From: Adineta vaga
Taxonomy: Eukaryota > Rotifera
DNA length: 64,000 nucleotides
Direction: 5' to 3'
Assembly: GCA_021613535.1 (NCBI GenBank)
Contig: CP075495.1
Location: 930,001-994,000 of the forward strand
Shown here: positions 10,646 to 22,076 of the stretch, in pieces
How the letters are laid out: each line of letters opens with the position of its first letter
Position numbering within the stretch: position 1 is the first letter of the stretch
The notes under the pieces: generated by a model
Databases searched by the model: none
Told to the model about the DNA's origin: nothing
The model's input: only the letters and a program-made list of their open reading frames with translations
Program-made: the position numbers and the translations under genes

Positions 10646-13600
10646 AAAATTTTATTCTATTTTTCATGTTTTTTTTCTCTATTAAATTGTTATTACTCAA
10701 TCAATATGAAATTAATAATAAAATAATCTATATTCATATGCCTATGAACTCAAAATAAGATGTTTGTATTTGATCTTAATAGATGACTTTTTAGTGCATG
10801 TCAAGTTTTTAATATTATGTAAAGTCATTAAATCCATTAGTACTACAATTAAACTATCTTCTACTTGATAATAAAACGTCTCCTTCATACATTATTAAAA
10901 CAGTAGTATCAAACTTGAAATTACTTTTCAACTTTCAAATGAACTATCTTATTTAAGAAAAGAACGTCTAGACAAAACGAAATACACCATCATGAGTACA
11001 TAATGATCAAGAGGATAATACATATCATATAGAAACGAAGAACGATGTATATATCTAGAAGAAATAGAAAGAAAAGATATAACATGTAATAACAACAATT
11101 CATGCTAACAGATTCAATGATGATCAATAATCTAAAGTTGAAAAATTACAAATAGTAAGAAGTTTTGTCTTAGATATAAACTTACTATCTGATAATGGTA
11201 TATACTTATGGTTCTATTGTTGATAAATCATCCAACATATTTGAACACCATTTATGAGATTTCTATGAAAATAAATAGATATTGTTACAAAAAAGACCTA
11301 TAATTTACTGATGGTGAAATATACTCTATCTATCAATCAAATAATTTATTTGATAGAATATATAAAAAGAATAAAGGGACGACATACTTCAGATTATTAT
11401 TAATAAAAATTATTTTGATATATGATTTTGTTACTCTATAGTCAAACGTTCTAATGAAGTAAATGTAATTAAATATATATTTATTAATTAAAAATAAAGA
11501 TCATCAATTGTAGAATAGAAAAACATAATGAGCAAGAATCTTATTAAGCGTTTTGTTTTGCTTATTCAATCATCTGCGAACATATATCCATTGAAATATC
11601 TTGAGCAAACTGTAAAGATATAAATGATATTATGTCAATATATATATATATATATTGTTTACAAAGTAAGAATTGATTAATGAAACGATTTTTTATCTGG
11701 TATGTCTAGATTAATTTTGTCTGGAAATCAAACTAGAACATATTTATTAAGTTGTCAACAATAAGCAGAAGAAGAAAAATCATATCTATAGTGATTAACC
11801 TAATTATATATGTACTTCTCTTTCTAATATAATCTGCTTTTCCTTAAGAAATAGTTATAGGCAAAACAAAAATTGACATTAATATACATATAATGATGAT
11901 ATGACAAGAGATATTTAATTAATTCGATATGGCAACTAGTTATTCACCTCTCGGGTAAAAAGAAATATTGTTTGCGAACACCAAGGTCATGATTCTCGAC
12001 ACACAATGAAATAGAAAAAAAGACAATAATGTGATATTACTTGTATATCTTATTAAATTTATTTAATAGAAGAAGAGAATGTCTATAACTCTCAATCATC
12101 AATCAATCAAATATAACAAAAGTTTCACAAAATTACGTATTGATATATTTTCAAAATTGAATTTAGTCTAACAAGGTTAATAAAGAAAAAAAAAGAAATG
12201 AATATAACGCATCTCGAAGAATGTGTCAGATCAATTAGATAACATATGTTAGAGAGGGTAAATGCATATTCATAAATGAAATTAATTTACAATAAGAATA
12301 AGAACACAAAAAATCAGAGATATGATAGTTAGTAATCTGAATTGATAGAATAAAAAAAAAATTAAATGAAAGTATTGATGAAACACTCGATATAACATGG
12401 TGAGTACTCAATTGCCGTATTCAGATTCTAACACAAGTATAACCAAAGCGTTACCTCGAGGCAATCTCTTCTGTCAATATCATTTTAAGTGCTCATTGAA
12501 TGAATATTTTTTTTATTGAAGTTTAATTCCAATAGTAAAAAGAAAAATGTTCAACCTATGATTAGAATAGATTTTGAACTATTTCTATCAGTTAAATAGT
12601 TAGTATTTCTCATGAGAAAATCAAATATTTTCATTTTATACAAGTAAATATTGAAAAACGTTTTTCTTCGTTTATTTATATTTCATTTTTTTAAAGGTCA
12701 TTTCGAATCTTTTAAAGTAATGTAATGAAAATTTTAATGCAGAACATTCTTTTTCTGTTTTGCTTTTTTTTTGTATTTTAACTTTAGAATTTTTTTATTC
12801 TTTCATAGTTGGTATGAAACAAATCAAACATCTGTTCTAGTATTTGATTAAATCTCCATATTAAATATTTGATTGATAATCAAAAACGTATGTAAAATAT
12901 ACTATAAATATTCTTTCTAGGTTTTTTCTTTATCATCAGATATGAGAAAATTATGAATTAGTACATACGAGAAAAAAAAGATGACAAAACTGTACACTTG
13001 ACCTTGAGATTACTTTTTTGTTCAAATAAAATCTACGATTTCATTATGAAAGTTTGATGAAGTTGGAATGTTAGATTTGTAAATTTATACTTCAATATAT
13101 GTTTGAAGAATTGGATTGTATGATTTTGAATATGATATTTATTAATCATACTGTTCATTAATATATTGTAATAAAGTAGAATTGAAAAGAAAAGTTTTTC
13201 ATTGATTCTTACATCATCAAGATTGAACAGCTTCGTTTTCATTACTTTGTTGAAATAATAGAAAGTTATTTTTATTGATTAGAATAACCTTGACAAGCTT
13301 TTCTTTTTTTCTTTTTTTCTATTATTGAAAATGCTATAGAACTTAATGTAATTGTCAAGTTGTACGGAAAAATAAGAGATTTTTTATTTTTTCAAAACAC
13401 ATTCTAAAAATTTTTAGTGAAATAAAAAATCTATTATTAAATACAAATCACCTAGGTAACCCATATAATTGAATGACAAGAAAAGTATTTTATATTTAAA
13501 TTAGTCAGTAGGAGACTTACACATTTTTAATTTTACACGAAAAAAAATCATAATATTAATTAGTTTTTCTTTTCACTTCCTTTTTTTTCGCATCGTCGGT

Positions 13601-16121
13601 GTAACATTTCTGTGTTTTGTGAAGAGATGATCTTTCAAAAGGAATTTGATCTATGAATGTTTTTTTTATCGTTTTGTAAAGACATATATTGGTATTTTGT
13701 ATAATTATTTCTATACTCAAACGAATATTTGCAGGTTTCTTTTAATAATAGAAAAGGGAAAAAAAGTAATAGTTGACTTCTTATCGAAAAACATTAACGA
13801 ATGTCGGAGTTGGTCGTTCGCAAATAGAGAATGTAGAAGAGAAAAGAAAAACCGCAGTGCGAAAAAAAAAGACGAGAGAACAATTGTAGAGACCTTCTTC
13901 TCTTTGTAGTCCACAGAATTGCAATCATTAAAAAGCACTTAAATCTCCGAACTCATTTCGTAGCCAGATGGTGTGTTTTATATTTATTCACTGACTTTTT
14001 TTTTCCTTTTTATTGTCATTTATTTGAACAATCGTAGAAGTGCAGCTTGTGCAGGTAAATACGAATTGTATTTATTAGTTTTATAATCATTTCATTCCCA
14101 AAAAAACACAGACTAGATTGTATAGAATCAAAAAAAAGAAAAGAAAAGGAGATCTTTTTCTTGCACGATAATGATTATATCGCTCCATCTGGTAATGTCA
14201 TCTGACGCCCAATGACAATTCACTGCTGTTCGAGTTTGTTATTGATTTTGTTGAGTCGCTGACTATGATTCTTCCTCCCTACTGTTTTAGTGAGAAGAGC
14301 AAGGCTAAAGGAAAAAAAATAGCTAGCATTATCTTCGTCGTTGATGGCATCAACGACGTTAATGTTGACCTTCACTCGTCGGTTCTCATCTATAGATATA
14401 TATACATACGCAATAACAAGCAGAATTGATTATGTTATATGTACATGCAAACAGCGTTCCTTCTTTCAAGATAACAACAACAACAACAACAACAAAATTC
14501 TCTTTTCTATAGAATATATATATATATATCATTCAATACTCGACAACAAGGATTCATACTTGACAGAGAGAAAGACGAGTGAGATACCACCACCATTGCC
14601 GCCGCCATCATCATCATCATCATCATAGAAAACAATAAACAAACCACAAATGGCTAATTTCTAATATATAGTCAGGATATGGATAACGTGCCTTTTTCTT
14701 TCTTGTCTGTTTCCATTTGTCACAAATCTATTTCCTTCTTCTCGTATCAGTATTTTTTTTTCATGACTCAAAAGTCTTTGTTCGTCTAAAAGGTTTATAT
14801 TGGTTTTTAGACGTATTCATATTTTCTTTTTTTTATCGTTCTTTTTGACTCTTTTTCTCTCCCTTTTTTCTCTTTTTTCACTCTTTTTCTTTTTTTTATT
14901 GTTTGCTCCATTCATAGTAAGGTATTTTTCACATTAAAAAACAACTAGAAAAGACAGGTAAGGCCGCGGCAAGAAAGAAAAACGAAACAGTAATAATATT
15001 TCAATTTTACTATCGTCATTTTATTATCATCATTGAATTGACGAGTTTTTTCAACATATCGAAGGATAAGAATGAAATAAGACAATACTTTTATTCAATT
15101 AATAGAAGATGATATAATTGTACATGACATGCATAGAAAAGAATAGCTGAAGATATTTTTATTATCTTAGTCAGAATAGATTTGTCGTCTTCCAAATCGT
15201 ACTTCATTGAAAAATAATAATAAGAAAAGAAGCAACTTATGCATGTGTATGTATATATATGCAAAAATAACAGATTCTTGTTTGTCTTTTTCTTTTCCTC
15301 TTTTTCCTTTTTTTTTTTCATAAGTAAGTAAGTACGCTCTCATACACCGACCGCAAAAACACCTCTTTCTTGTCAAGTGAATAATCTTAGTGATGTTGGC
15401 GAAGTAAACGAAAAAAAGAATCGAAACAAGCGAGAAAGGAAAAGAAAAAAGACATAAATGAAAGCGACGTATTTGAAAAAAAATAAATTCCGTCCTCTGG
15501 TTACCATTACCATCATTGGTTAACATATACAAAATACTTGAATTGGCTTCTTCTTTTTTTTTCTCGCGCATTTTATTTTGCATACGTGAGAGAGATAATA
15601 AATTATATACATAGAGTCACGAATACATTTACAGATCTATCGAAAGGTTATTGAGAATCAAATAAAAATTAACACTTTGATTTCTTTTAGTCATATAACC
15701 TTGACTCGATTACTTTGTGTATGTTTTTATTCTTCTTGTCTTTCCTTGATAGATTGATTAGATCTGTTTTCAATATATCAACAATTGATTATTTATCTCG
15801 ACAAATGCATACCTGCACGACATATTAATCTACGGAATCAATGAATAGAGAAGAGAGATGAAAGGAAAAAGTATTTCTTTTTCTTTTATCTTTGTATAAG
15901 ACGTAGTACTAAGATCCGAATCTTACTAACATATTTAGCATAACATCGAGCTGTTCTTCGTTGTTTATATTATATCTATCGCGGTTAGATGGTCTGTTAT
16001 TTTTCTTCGATTCGCACGTCATTTATATGTAGACAAGCCCTATTTTATATCTGCGGTTTTTTCTTCTTCTTGTTTTAGATCTGTTTTCTGTAGAACCTAT
16101 TGTTACAGTCACCCGTTTTCT
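10646..16121. other. 5.5-kb AT-rich gene desert
   Basis: No coding region with protein-like composition. Visible are an (AT)n run (about 11638-11655), a (CAA)n run (about 14473-14495), a TCA/CAT run (about 14602-14627), many poly-T tracts at 14800-14900, and open frames built from Lys/Glu- or Phe/Ser-rich low complexity. The right end, about 15.9-16.1 kb, is likely the promoter and 5' UTR of the next gene. A large regulatory region or a gene with very small exons cannot be excluded. Confidence 0.55.
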
Positions 16122-17630
16122 ATGGCGGACGATCAAGAAGCGGCAAGTGAAGAAGAAAATGTACCAGATTATGGTACAGACGATATACTAGAAACGACAA
16201 CACAACCACCAGCAATAGTCGATGAAGTACAACTAACAACAACTGCTACTCTAGACGATTTTGCTGATGATGAAGAAGATTTACCTGACGTTACGGTCAA
16301 TTTATTCATTAATGATGATGGAACTGGCGATGTTACAGTACCATCTGATATAGTACAGTTAGGTTTAACAGATATTTATGGGAATCCTATTACTTCAACA
16401 TCCTGGGTTGATACAGTACATGATTATACAGCGGCAATTACTCAAGGAGTGTCCGATGAATTGAACGGCAATGGTACTAGTATTGGTGGAAAAGGATGGT
16501 TCGGTGAGTTTATTCGATTTAAAATTTCCTATAGAATAACAAAGACGAGAAAAGTGAGTGAGAAAATGTTTTACTTGATATGTGTACGTGTTTGATTAAA
16601 CGTACAAGTTTGAGCAAGAAAAAAAAAGAAGATAACTAGAAACTGATAAGACACATCGAGGGAAAAGAGATGGTTGTGTTCTATATAAGGCTTTTGTTCT
16701 GACTAATGTCTATACATTTAGAACGAAGAAGAATGAATAGATCTTTAACAATAGTTAATTTGAAAGAACAGATGAAAAAAAAAATCTTCGTGATAATGAG
16801 TAAAACAAGGCCGACGGTTTTTTCTTTTTGTGCAACTACCAATTTTCTAAGCTCATTTTTCAATTGACATCCCGTCGGTTTTCTTTTTCGTTTTTTTTCC
16901 CTAACAAATGAAATCCTTGAAAGTTGAGACGACTAAGACAGAACGGAACAAAATGTGTTTATGTGTCTCCGTTCTTTTCTCCTGTCTTGTTGCATTCATC
17001 TAACACTTCATTTGAAACATTATTGTAAAAAAAAAAGAAAATCTCGAAGAAATGAATGAAAAAAAAAGAATAAAGAACAGGAAAGAGAGAAAGAATACGA
17101 AAGCACTACTACAATGAGTAAATAAGCAAATAAGTGTTCGTTTCTCCTCTTTTTTTTCTCTCCAATTTGTGCTGCTTTTATCGCAGTCTTCAAGTACATA
17201 TACATCAATTAGAGAAAAGTTTTCTTTACTTGTTGGTCTTTGTCTATCTATCTCCTCTTCAACTATGACTTCTGATATTGAGACGGTATTTGTTCAACTT
17301 AACATTGATAATGGTCGTTCATTGGTTGATACAGATTCTAAAACAGGAGCATTCTTATCTCAAGGTTTTATTTTCTTTTTCAATGAAAAAAAAGAGATTA
17401 TAATACCATTTTAATTTATAGGTCCATGGACTTGGAATAAAATATTATTTGTTGGTTTAATTGCTTTATGTATCATTGGAATTATTCTCGCTATTTTATT
17501 TATCGTTATCGGTAAAAAATTCCAAAAAAATAAAAGAACAACAACAACTGGTTCTACTACGACAACGAAAAATGTAGTCACTACCAATATTGCAGCAGGT
17601 GGAAAATATGAACCAGTGCGAAATGTTTAA
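16122..17630 (+). CDS. single-pass membrane protein with two candidate first exons
   Basis: Exon A 16122-16503 starts ATGGCGGAC and encodes an acidic, Thr-rich, signal-less segment of 127 residues. The last exon, 17422-17630, encodes PWTWNKILFVG, one strong TM helix, a basic KKFQKNKR stop-transfer and a Thr-rich tail ending YEPVRNV. Exon A ends in phase 1 and joins it in frame. A second open segment, ATG at 17265 to 17364, also ends in phase 1 at a good donor. It cannot follow exon A in frame from its only good acceptor (17192), so it fits best as an alternative first exon. The predicted proteins are 196 and 102 residues. No known domain is recognised. The topology looks like a small adhesion or glycoprotein-type protein with a short cytosolic tail. 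Confidence 0.65.
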
Positions 17631-19587
17631 AAGAAATTCTTTCTTTCTTTCTTTCTTTCTTTTTTGTCATGTGTCCTACTTCTTTTCTTTTTCTATCTCT
17701 AAGTTCTTGCTTTGTCTTTTCGGTTCTTAATTAAGAGTGCGTTTTTACTTTATTTGTGTGTGCGGAGTGTTTTTTGTGCAAGATGATGATGATCGATGGT
17801 TCTATTTCTATTTTTTTTTCTTCGTTCGTTTTATAATATACACACACACATATATAGATGAATTTTTTATATCTTGTTTGTTAAATCAGGTGATCAAATG
17901 ATTAGTAGAACGTAAATGTGTGAACAATAATCAAAATCCAAATTATCCATCAATGAAAAGTGATCAAATAGGAAACGATGATCGAAAAAATAATTCCCAT
18001 TTAGTTGTTATTTTAGAATACTTTACCATAAACAGAAATAAAATTTTTATGTTTAAATATCATATTTATCGTATTGATGAATATCACGTTTTATGTTATG
18101 ATTCATTAGAAAAGAGAGAAAAAAAAACGATTATTCTTATCAGTTATAAATGATTACATATAAAATTGAATTAATTAGATCGATATATCATGATTATAAT
18201 AAATATCTTTTCTTTTTTTTCTTAATATAAAAAATATCTTCTAGTAACAATATATGTACATGAATATATATTTACCTTGAAATAATAATATTTTGTAAAT
18301 AGTACGTTTATTTCTTTTGTAGAGTAAAAAAATCAATCAATAATTATTTATTTTCGTTTTTTTACTAATTCTTTGATCAAATAGACAGAGATATTAATTT
18401 TATAAGATTTTCCCAAGAGAAATCTCGAAAGAATATATTATTATTATTATTATTATTTGAAAGATAGAATTCTCGAAGGATTTTAACAAATAAAAAAGAT
18501 AACTATTCAGAAGTGTGATATTTTGTTTTGCTAATAAGATTATTTGCTCTAAGACTTTGTTATTTTGTTAGGTCAGGAAGAAATACAATAATATTGACAA
18601 TCTTTTCTTTTCTTTTCTTTTCTATTCATCTTTTTTTGTAAACACAATATTAATGACATTTGTGTTTTCATAGTTAATAACAATGTCAAAGTTATCTTAC
18701 AAAACTCAACTAGTAAATCAATATTATTAATTAAATATACAATGGTCTATTTCAATTCTTTCTCTCTCTCTCTATATATATATATATATGTATTATATTA
18801 AAAACAACTTACTTGATTCTGAACTAAAAGAACTAAATTCATTTTCGTATATGTATAATACTTTGATATTAATGACGAGTTTTAGATATTATACTATCGT
18901 GTTGAGATAAAAAGTTAATGACAAGAAATAATGTTGTGTACAACATGATAGAATATGATTGTGGAAAAGAAAGTAATGATGTGTCAAAATATATATTAAT
19001 GTATGAAGGCTGTTCGATATAACGTTCACATGTACAATTTCATGTTTAACACAAAAGAACAGTTGTTTTATTTACTGATATGTAAACTTCAAATTGTTAA
19101 AAGTTCATGAGTTGCTTCTCATTCGAATTCGAATATAAATATACATTCATCTATTTGATGTCATTTCGAAAATAAATCACGAAACATGAGGTAGAGATTA
19201 GATTTTATCTATATGGGATTATACTTCACACAGGAATAAATAGGAATAGTTTTCTTTTGTTTACCATTGATTATAATTGTAAATTCATCACATGAGTAAC
19301 AAAGTTTAAATCTTTATTGATAAAAGATAATGACCATTGGAGCACATTTTGAAAATCATCGTTTATATTCGAAGTCGAATTAGACAGATATTCATTTGTT
19401 TTTCATTCTTATTTAGGACTCAATACAAAGAATGAATAATTAAAATAAATTGTTCGAGAAAAATCTTTGAAACTATCTATTTTTATTTATATTTCTAACT
19501 AATTTCTATTTCAATAAACACATTGAAATGATATGATCATTATGTTTTATTATAAATTGTCTTTTATTTTTCAAGATAAGTTTTCAA
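17631..19587. other. intergenic with simple repeats and one copy of a dispersed repeat
   Basis: Begins with a (TTTC)n run (about 17637-17666) in the 3' flank of the membrane-protein gene. Further on are a TGA/ATG run near 17782, a (TTA)n run near 18437-18457, a (TTTTC)n run at 18601-18622 and a CT-then-TA run near 18763-18788. The dispersed repeat copy is annotated separately. No gene is recognised. Confidence 0.6.
19251..19391 (+). repeat. dispersed repeat, copy 1
   Basis: About 140 bases that match, in inverse orientation, 36269-36436. The best block runs from the TGAGTAACAAAG motif to GAATTAGACAGATA, with only a few mismatches over about 100 bases. Similarity continues left through TTTGTTTACCATTGATTATAAT, where copy 2 has about 30 extra bases. 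No terminal inverted repeats or target-site duplications are obvious. Could be a short non-autonomous element or the remnant of a longer one. Confidence 0.75.
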
Positions 19588-20520
19588 TTAAAATTGATGA
19601 TCCCATAGATTTTCTAATCGATATATTTCAATATCAGTTGTAGTAAAATTAGTTGAACCAGTAAATGTTAAATATCCTTTACCTGTTGTATCGATATAAC
19701 ATATTGGAAATTTAATAAAACTTTCTGAATTAATATTACTATTTGGATAAATAGTTAAATCATAATGACCAAATGTTGGTCCCATAGCATTTGGTACAAC
19801 AGCATTTTCACCAGATAATTTTGTTAAATATTTTGTTGATGGAATACCATTTGGATTAACTAATGTAAATAAAAATGCTTTTCGATCTTCAACAGCAGTA
19901 TTCATTCCTTGATGAAAATTCCAACTAACCGATGTATAACCACCAAATAAATATTTATCTAATGTTTGAATAATTGTCATTGTTGGACCTTGACTATCTG
20001 AACAACGATGAAAATCATCAATACTAAAACCATCTCGTGATGCTTTATAAATTAAATGCCATTTTTGAATTTCATTTCCATAAAATTTATTTAATTGTAA
20101 TTGATCTTCAGGTGTTAATAATGTTCCACCAAGAAATAAATGTCGTGGTGATGATATTTCATATTCTAATAATGATGAAGATGATTCCATAAAAACACGA
20201 AGAATTGTTGACCAATCAATTGGTGTTATATGAAGTTTAATATGTGGTGCATATGTATTTAATGTTCGATTAAGATCTCGAAGTTTTAGATTTAAATCAT
20301 CAATTGAATTTTCTGTATTACTACGTCGTCGTGGATAATCATGTATATCTTGTGTTATTGTTGAATTTGATGACATCATTAAATCACTAATACGTTGTCG
20401 AGCACGATCTGCTGTTTGTTTAACAAGTAATAATGTTCCACGTTCCCATTGATCAATTTCATCGAGAAGTGTAGCAGATTGCGAACGACTAGATACAGAT
20501 GAACGACGAGAAGTATTCAT
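19588..20520 (-). CDS. TLDc-domain protein
   Basis: 310 residues from the ATG at 20520. The frame stays open a further 67 residues upstream, but that part is Phe/Lys/Ser-rich and looks like translated leader. The N-terminus is Ser/Arg-rich, followed by a short helix (DEIDQWERGTLLLVKQTA). The C-terminal half is a TLDc domain with LFLGGTLLTPEDQLQL, the diagnostic YKASRDGFSIDDFHRCSD, GPTMTIIQT, FGGYTSVSW and a closing ENLWDHQF. TLDc proteins are linked to oxidative-stress protection and bind or modulate the V-ATPase. No RING or B-box is present here. Intronless. This family is multi-copy in bdelloids. Confidence 0.88.
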   Translation of the reverse strand: MNTSRRSSVSSRSQSATLLDEIDQWERGTLLLVKQTADRARQRISDLMMSSNSTITQDIHDYPRRRSNTENSIDDLNLKLRDLNRTLNTYAPHIKLHITPIDWSTILRVFMESSSSLLEYEISSPRHLFLGGTLLTPEDQLQLNKFYGNEIQKWHLIYKASRDGFSIDDFHRCSDSQGPTMTIIQTLDKYLFGGYTSVSWNFHQGMNTAVEDRKAFLFTLVNPNGIPSTKYLTKLSGENAVVPNAMGPTFGHYDLTIYPNSNINSESFIKFPICYIDTTGKGYLTFTGSTNFTTTDIEIYRLENLWDHQF

Positions 20521-20920
20521 TTTTATTTTAAAATGATTTATTTTAACAGAAAATTGCGTCGTTGAATAAAAGAAGACGTTTGAATTGAGAGGAATAAAAA
20601 AACGGTATGTTTCTGACGAAGAAAAAGAATTTATAAAAGCTACGACGCTTTTTCTTTCTTCAAAACAACACACGCATGTTTTTGTTAACTTAGAAGAATT
20701 TTTCTTGTTTTTTAGTTCCAAGACACGAGAAGTCGTTGAAAAAGATGCTTTCGAAAATTATAGATTTAGTATGAAATAAAACTTTATTTCCGTAGTTTCT
20801 TGATTTAACTACTTGTTAATATTAACATTTGTTCACAACATGTTGATTTTCTTTTCTTGTCAATAATTCATTCATTTCCTTTGATTAAGAAAATTTTCTA
20901 ATCATATTGCATGCATTCAA
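20521..20920. other. divergent promoter region
   Basis: About 400 bases between the head-to-head TLDc and GNAT genes; a shared bidirectional promoter is possible. No specific site is recognised. Confidence 0.45.
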
Positions 20921-21568
20921 ATGAACTCTATCACACAAATATCATCTTTCTCTCAATTTCATATACGTTTAATATGTGAAGAAAATCGTCATGAAGTTAT
21001 ATCTTTATTATTAAATTCATTTTTTCAAGATGAACCTTTAGCTTTATGTCTTCAATTAGATGAACCCATTGATTTTGCTAGAAATCTTTTTAATAATGCA
21101 TTACATGATCAATGTTCATTTGTTGTTTATGATAATCAAACGGAACGATTAGTTGGAATTTGTCTTAATGAAATTAAATTTAAAAATGATAAAGAAATAA
21201 TTAATGAACCAAATGAAAAGATTTCATTTATTCTTCATTTATTAAATTCTTTACATAAAAATCGAAATCTTTATCAAGAATTTCAAATCAATTCTCTTCT
21301 TCATATAATTATAATTAATATTGAAACAAATTATCGAGGTCATGGACTTGGTTCACAATTAATTTCAGCAACGATTGAATATGCAAAAAAAATGAATATT
21401 AAAGGAATTTACGCAGAAACCACAAATAGTTATTCATTAAATTGTTTTAAACAACATCATTTTGAAATCTATGATCAGATTATTTATATTGATTATGATT
21501 TTAATCGTCTAGCAAATCTTACAGATTCTCATCAAAATCAATGTCAACTCGTTGCACGAAGAGTTTAG
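20921..21568 (+). CDS. GNAT-family N-acetyltransferase, arylalkylamine-type
   Basis: Intact, intronless, 215 residues. Transfers an acetyl group from acetyl-CoA to an amine. The acetyl-CoA loop (motif A) is visible as YRGHGLGSQLI near residues 143-153, after the beta strand LLHIIIINIET. The following helix (SATIEYAKKMNIKGIYAETT) and the C-terminal block (SYSLNCFKQHHFEIYDQIIYIDY) are typical of the fold. The N-terminal SFFQDEPLA resembles the substrate-side motif of arylalkylamine (dopamine/serotonin) N-acetyltransferases of invertebrates. The substrate cannot be fixed from sequence. It starts 400 bases from the TLDc gene, in the opposite direction. Confidence 0.82.
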   Translation: MNSITQISSFSQFHIRLICEENRHEVISLLLNSFFQDEPLALCLQLDEPIDFARNLFNNALHDQCSFVVYDNQTERLVGICLNEIKFKNDKEIINEPNEKISFILHLLNSLHKNRNLYQEFQINSLLHIIIINIETNYRGHGLGSQLISATIEYAKKMNIKGIYAETTNSYSLNCFKQHHFEIYDQIIYIDYDFNRLANLTDSHQNQCQLVARRV

Positions 21569-22076
21569 TCAATATATATATAAATATCGTTGCCTCGTCG
21601 GCAAATGACTCAACGAGAGAACGAAAGAAAAAATAAAATCATATATTTATCCTCGCTCCTTTCTGTCGTTTGTACATAATAAATAACCTTGTTTTTTTTA
21701 TCATCGTAAAAAGTATACTCGTTGCTCTTCGTATTTTATTTTAGTTGAAGGGATCGCCCCCTTAAAAACACTAGTTTTTCTGAGAAAGATCAGGATTTTA
21801 GAGTCTTACAGAAAAACTGATTTCAATCAAAACTCATTCTTAGATCTTCTTTTGAGTTTTCATCAAAACATGGTTTCCGCAAAGGAAAATGGGAATAACT
21901 CCCGTCCAGTTCGAAGTAAACCCAACCTGAGTTTTGTAACTTGTGTCGCGGTCAAATTATGTAGAAACTCGGGAAGGCTAAAGAAATGTGGATAAATTGT
22001 TTTTTTTCTTTTTCTGTTCTATTCGATGTGAATATTTACTGGTTATACTTTTATATCATACAATCGATTTGTTTAG
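21569..22076. other. intergenic with a GC-richer, hairpin-bearing segment
   Basis: 21740-21990 is noticeably richer in G and C than its flanks and has no open frame. It contains a perfect 10-base inverted repeat (AGTTTTTCTG at 21773-21782 with CAGAAAAACT at 21809-21818) and an 8-base one (21829-21836 with 21853-21860). It could be an old repeat fragment, an untranslated exon or a structured RNA. I could not assign it. Confidence 0.5.

Noticed and set aside
13646-13938. Overlapping open frames on both strands
   Set aside because: Complementary Lys/Glu-rich and Phe/Ser-rich low complexity; neither has a domain.
14341-14628. 95-codon frame with poly-Asn and poly-Ser
   Set aside because: Made from (CAA)n/(TA)n/(TCA)n microsatellites; no gene context.
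15091-15583. Two overlapping reverse frames rich in Lys, Phe and Glu
   Set aside because: Low complexity from A/T runs; no conserved features.
10646-16121. tRNA or rRNA genes in the long gene desert
   Set aside because: I looked for cloverleaf-like GC-rich blocks with T-loop GGTTCGA-type motifs and saw none; a covariance search would be decisive.
17920-18153. 77-codon plus frame
   Set aside because: GTG start, Asn/Lys-rich, no homology recognised; probably chance in AT-rich DNA.
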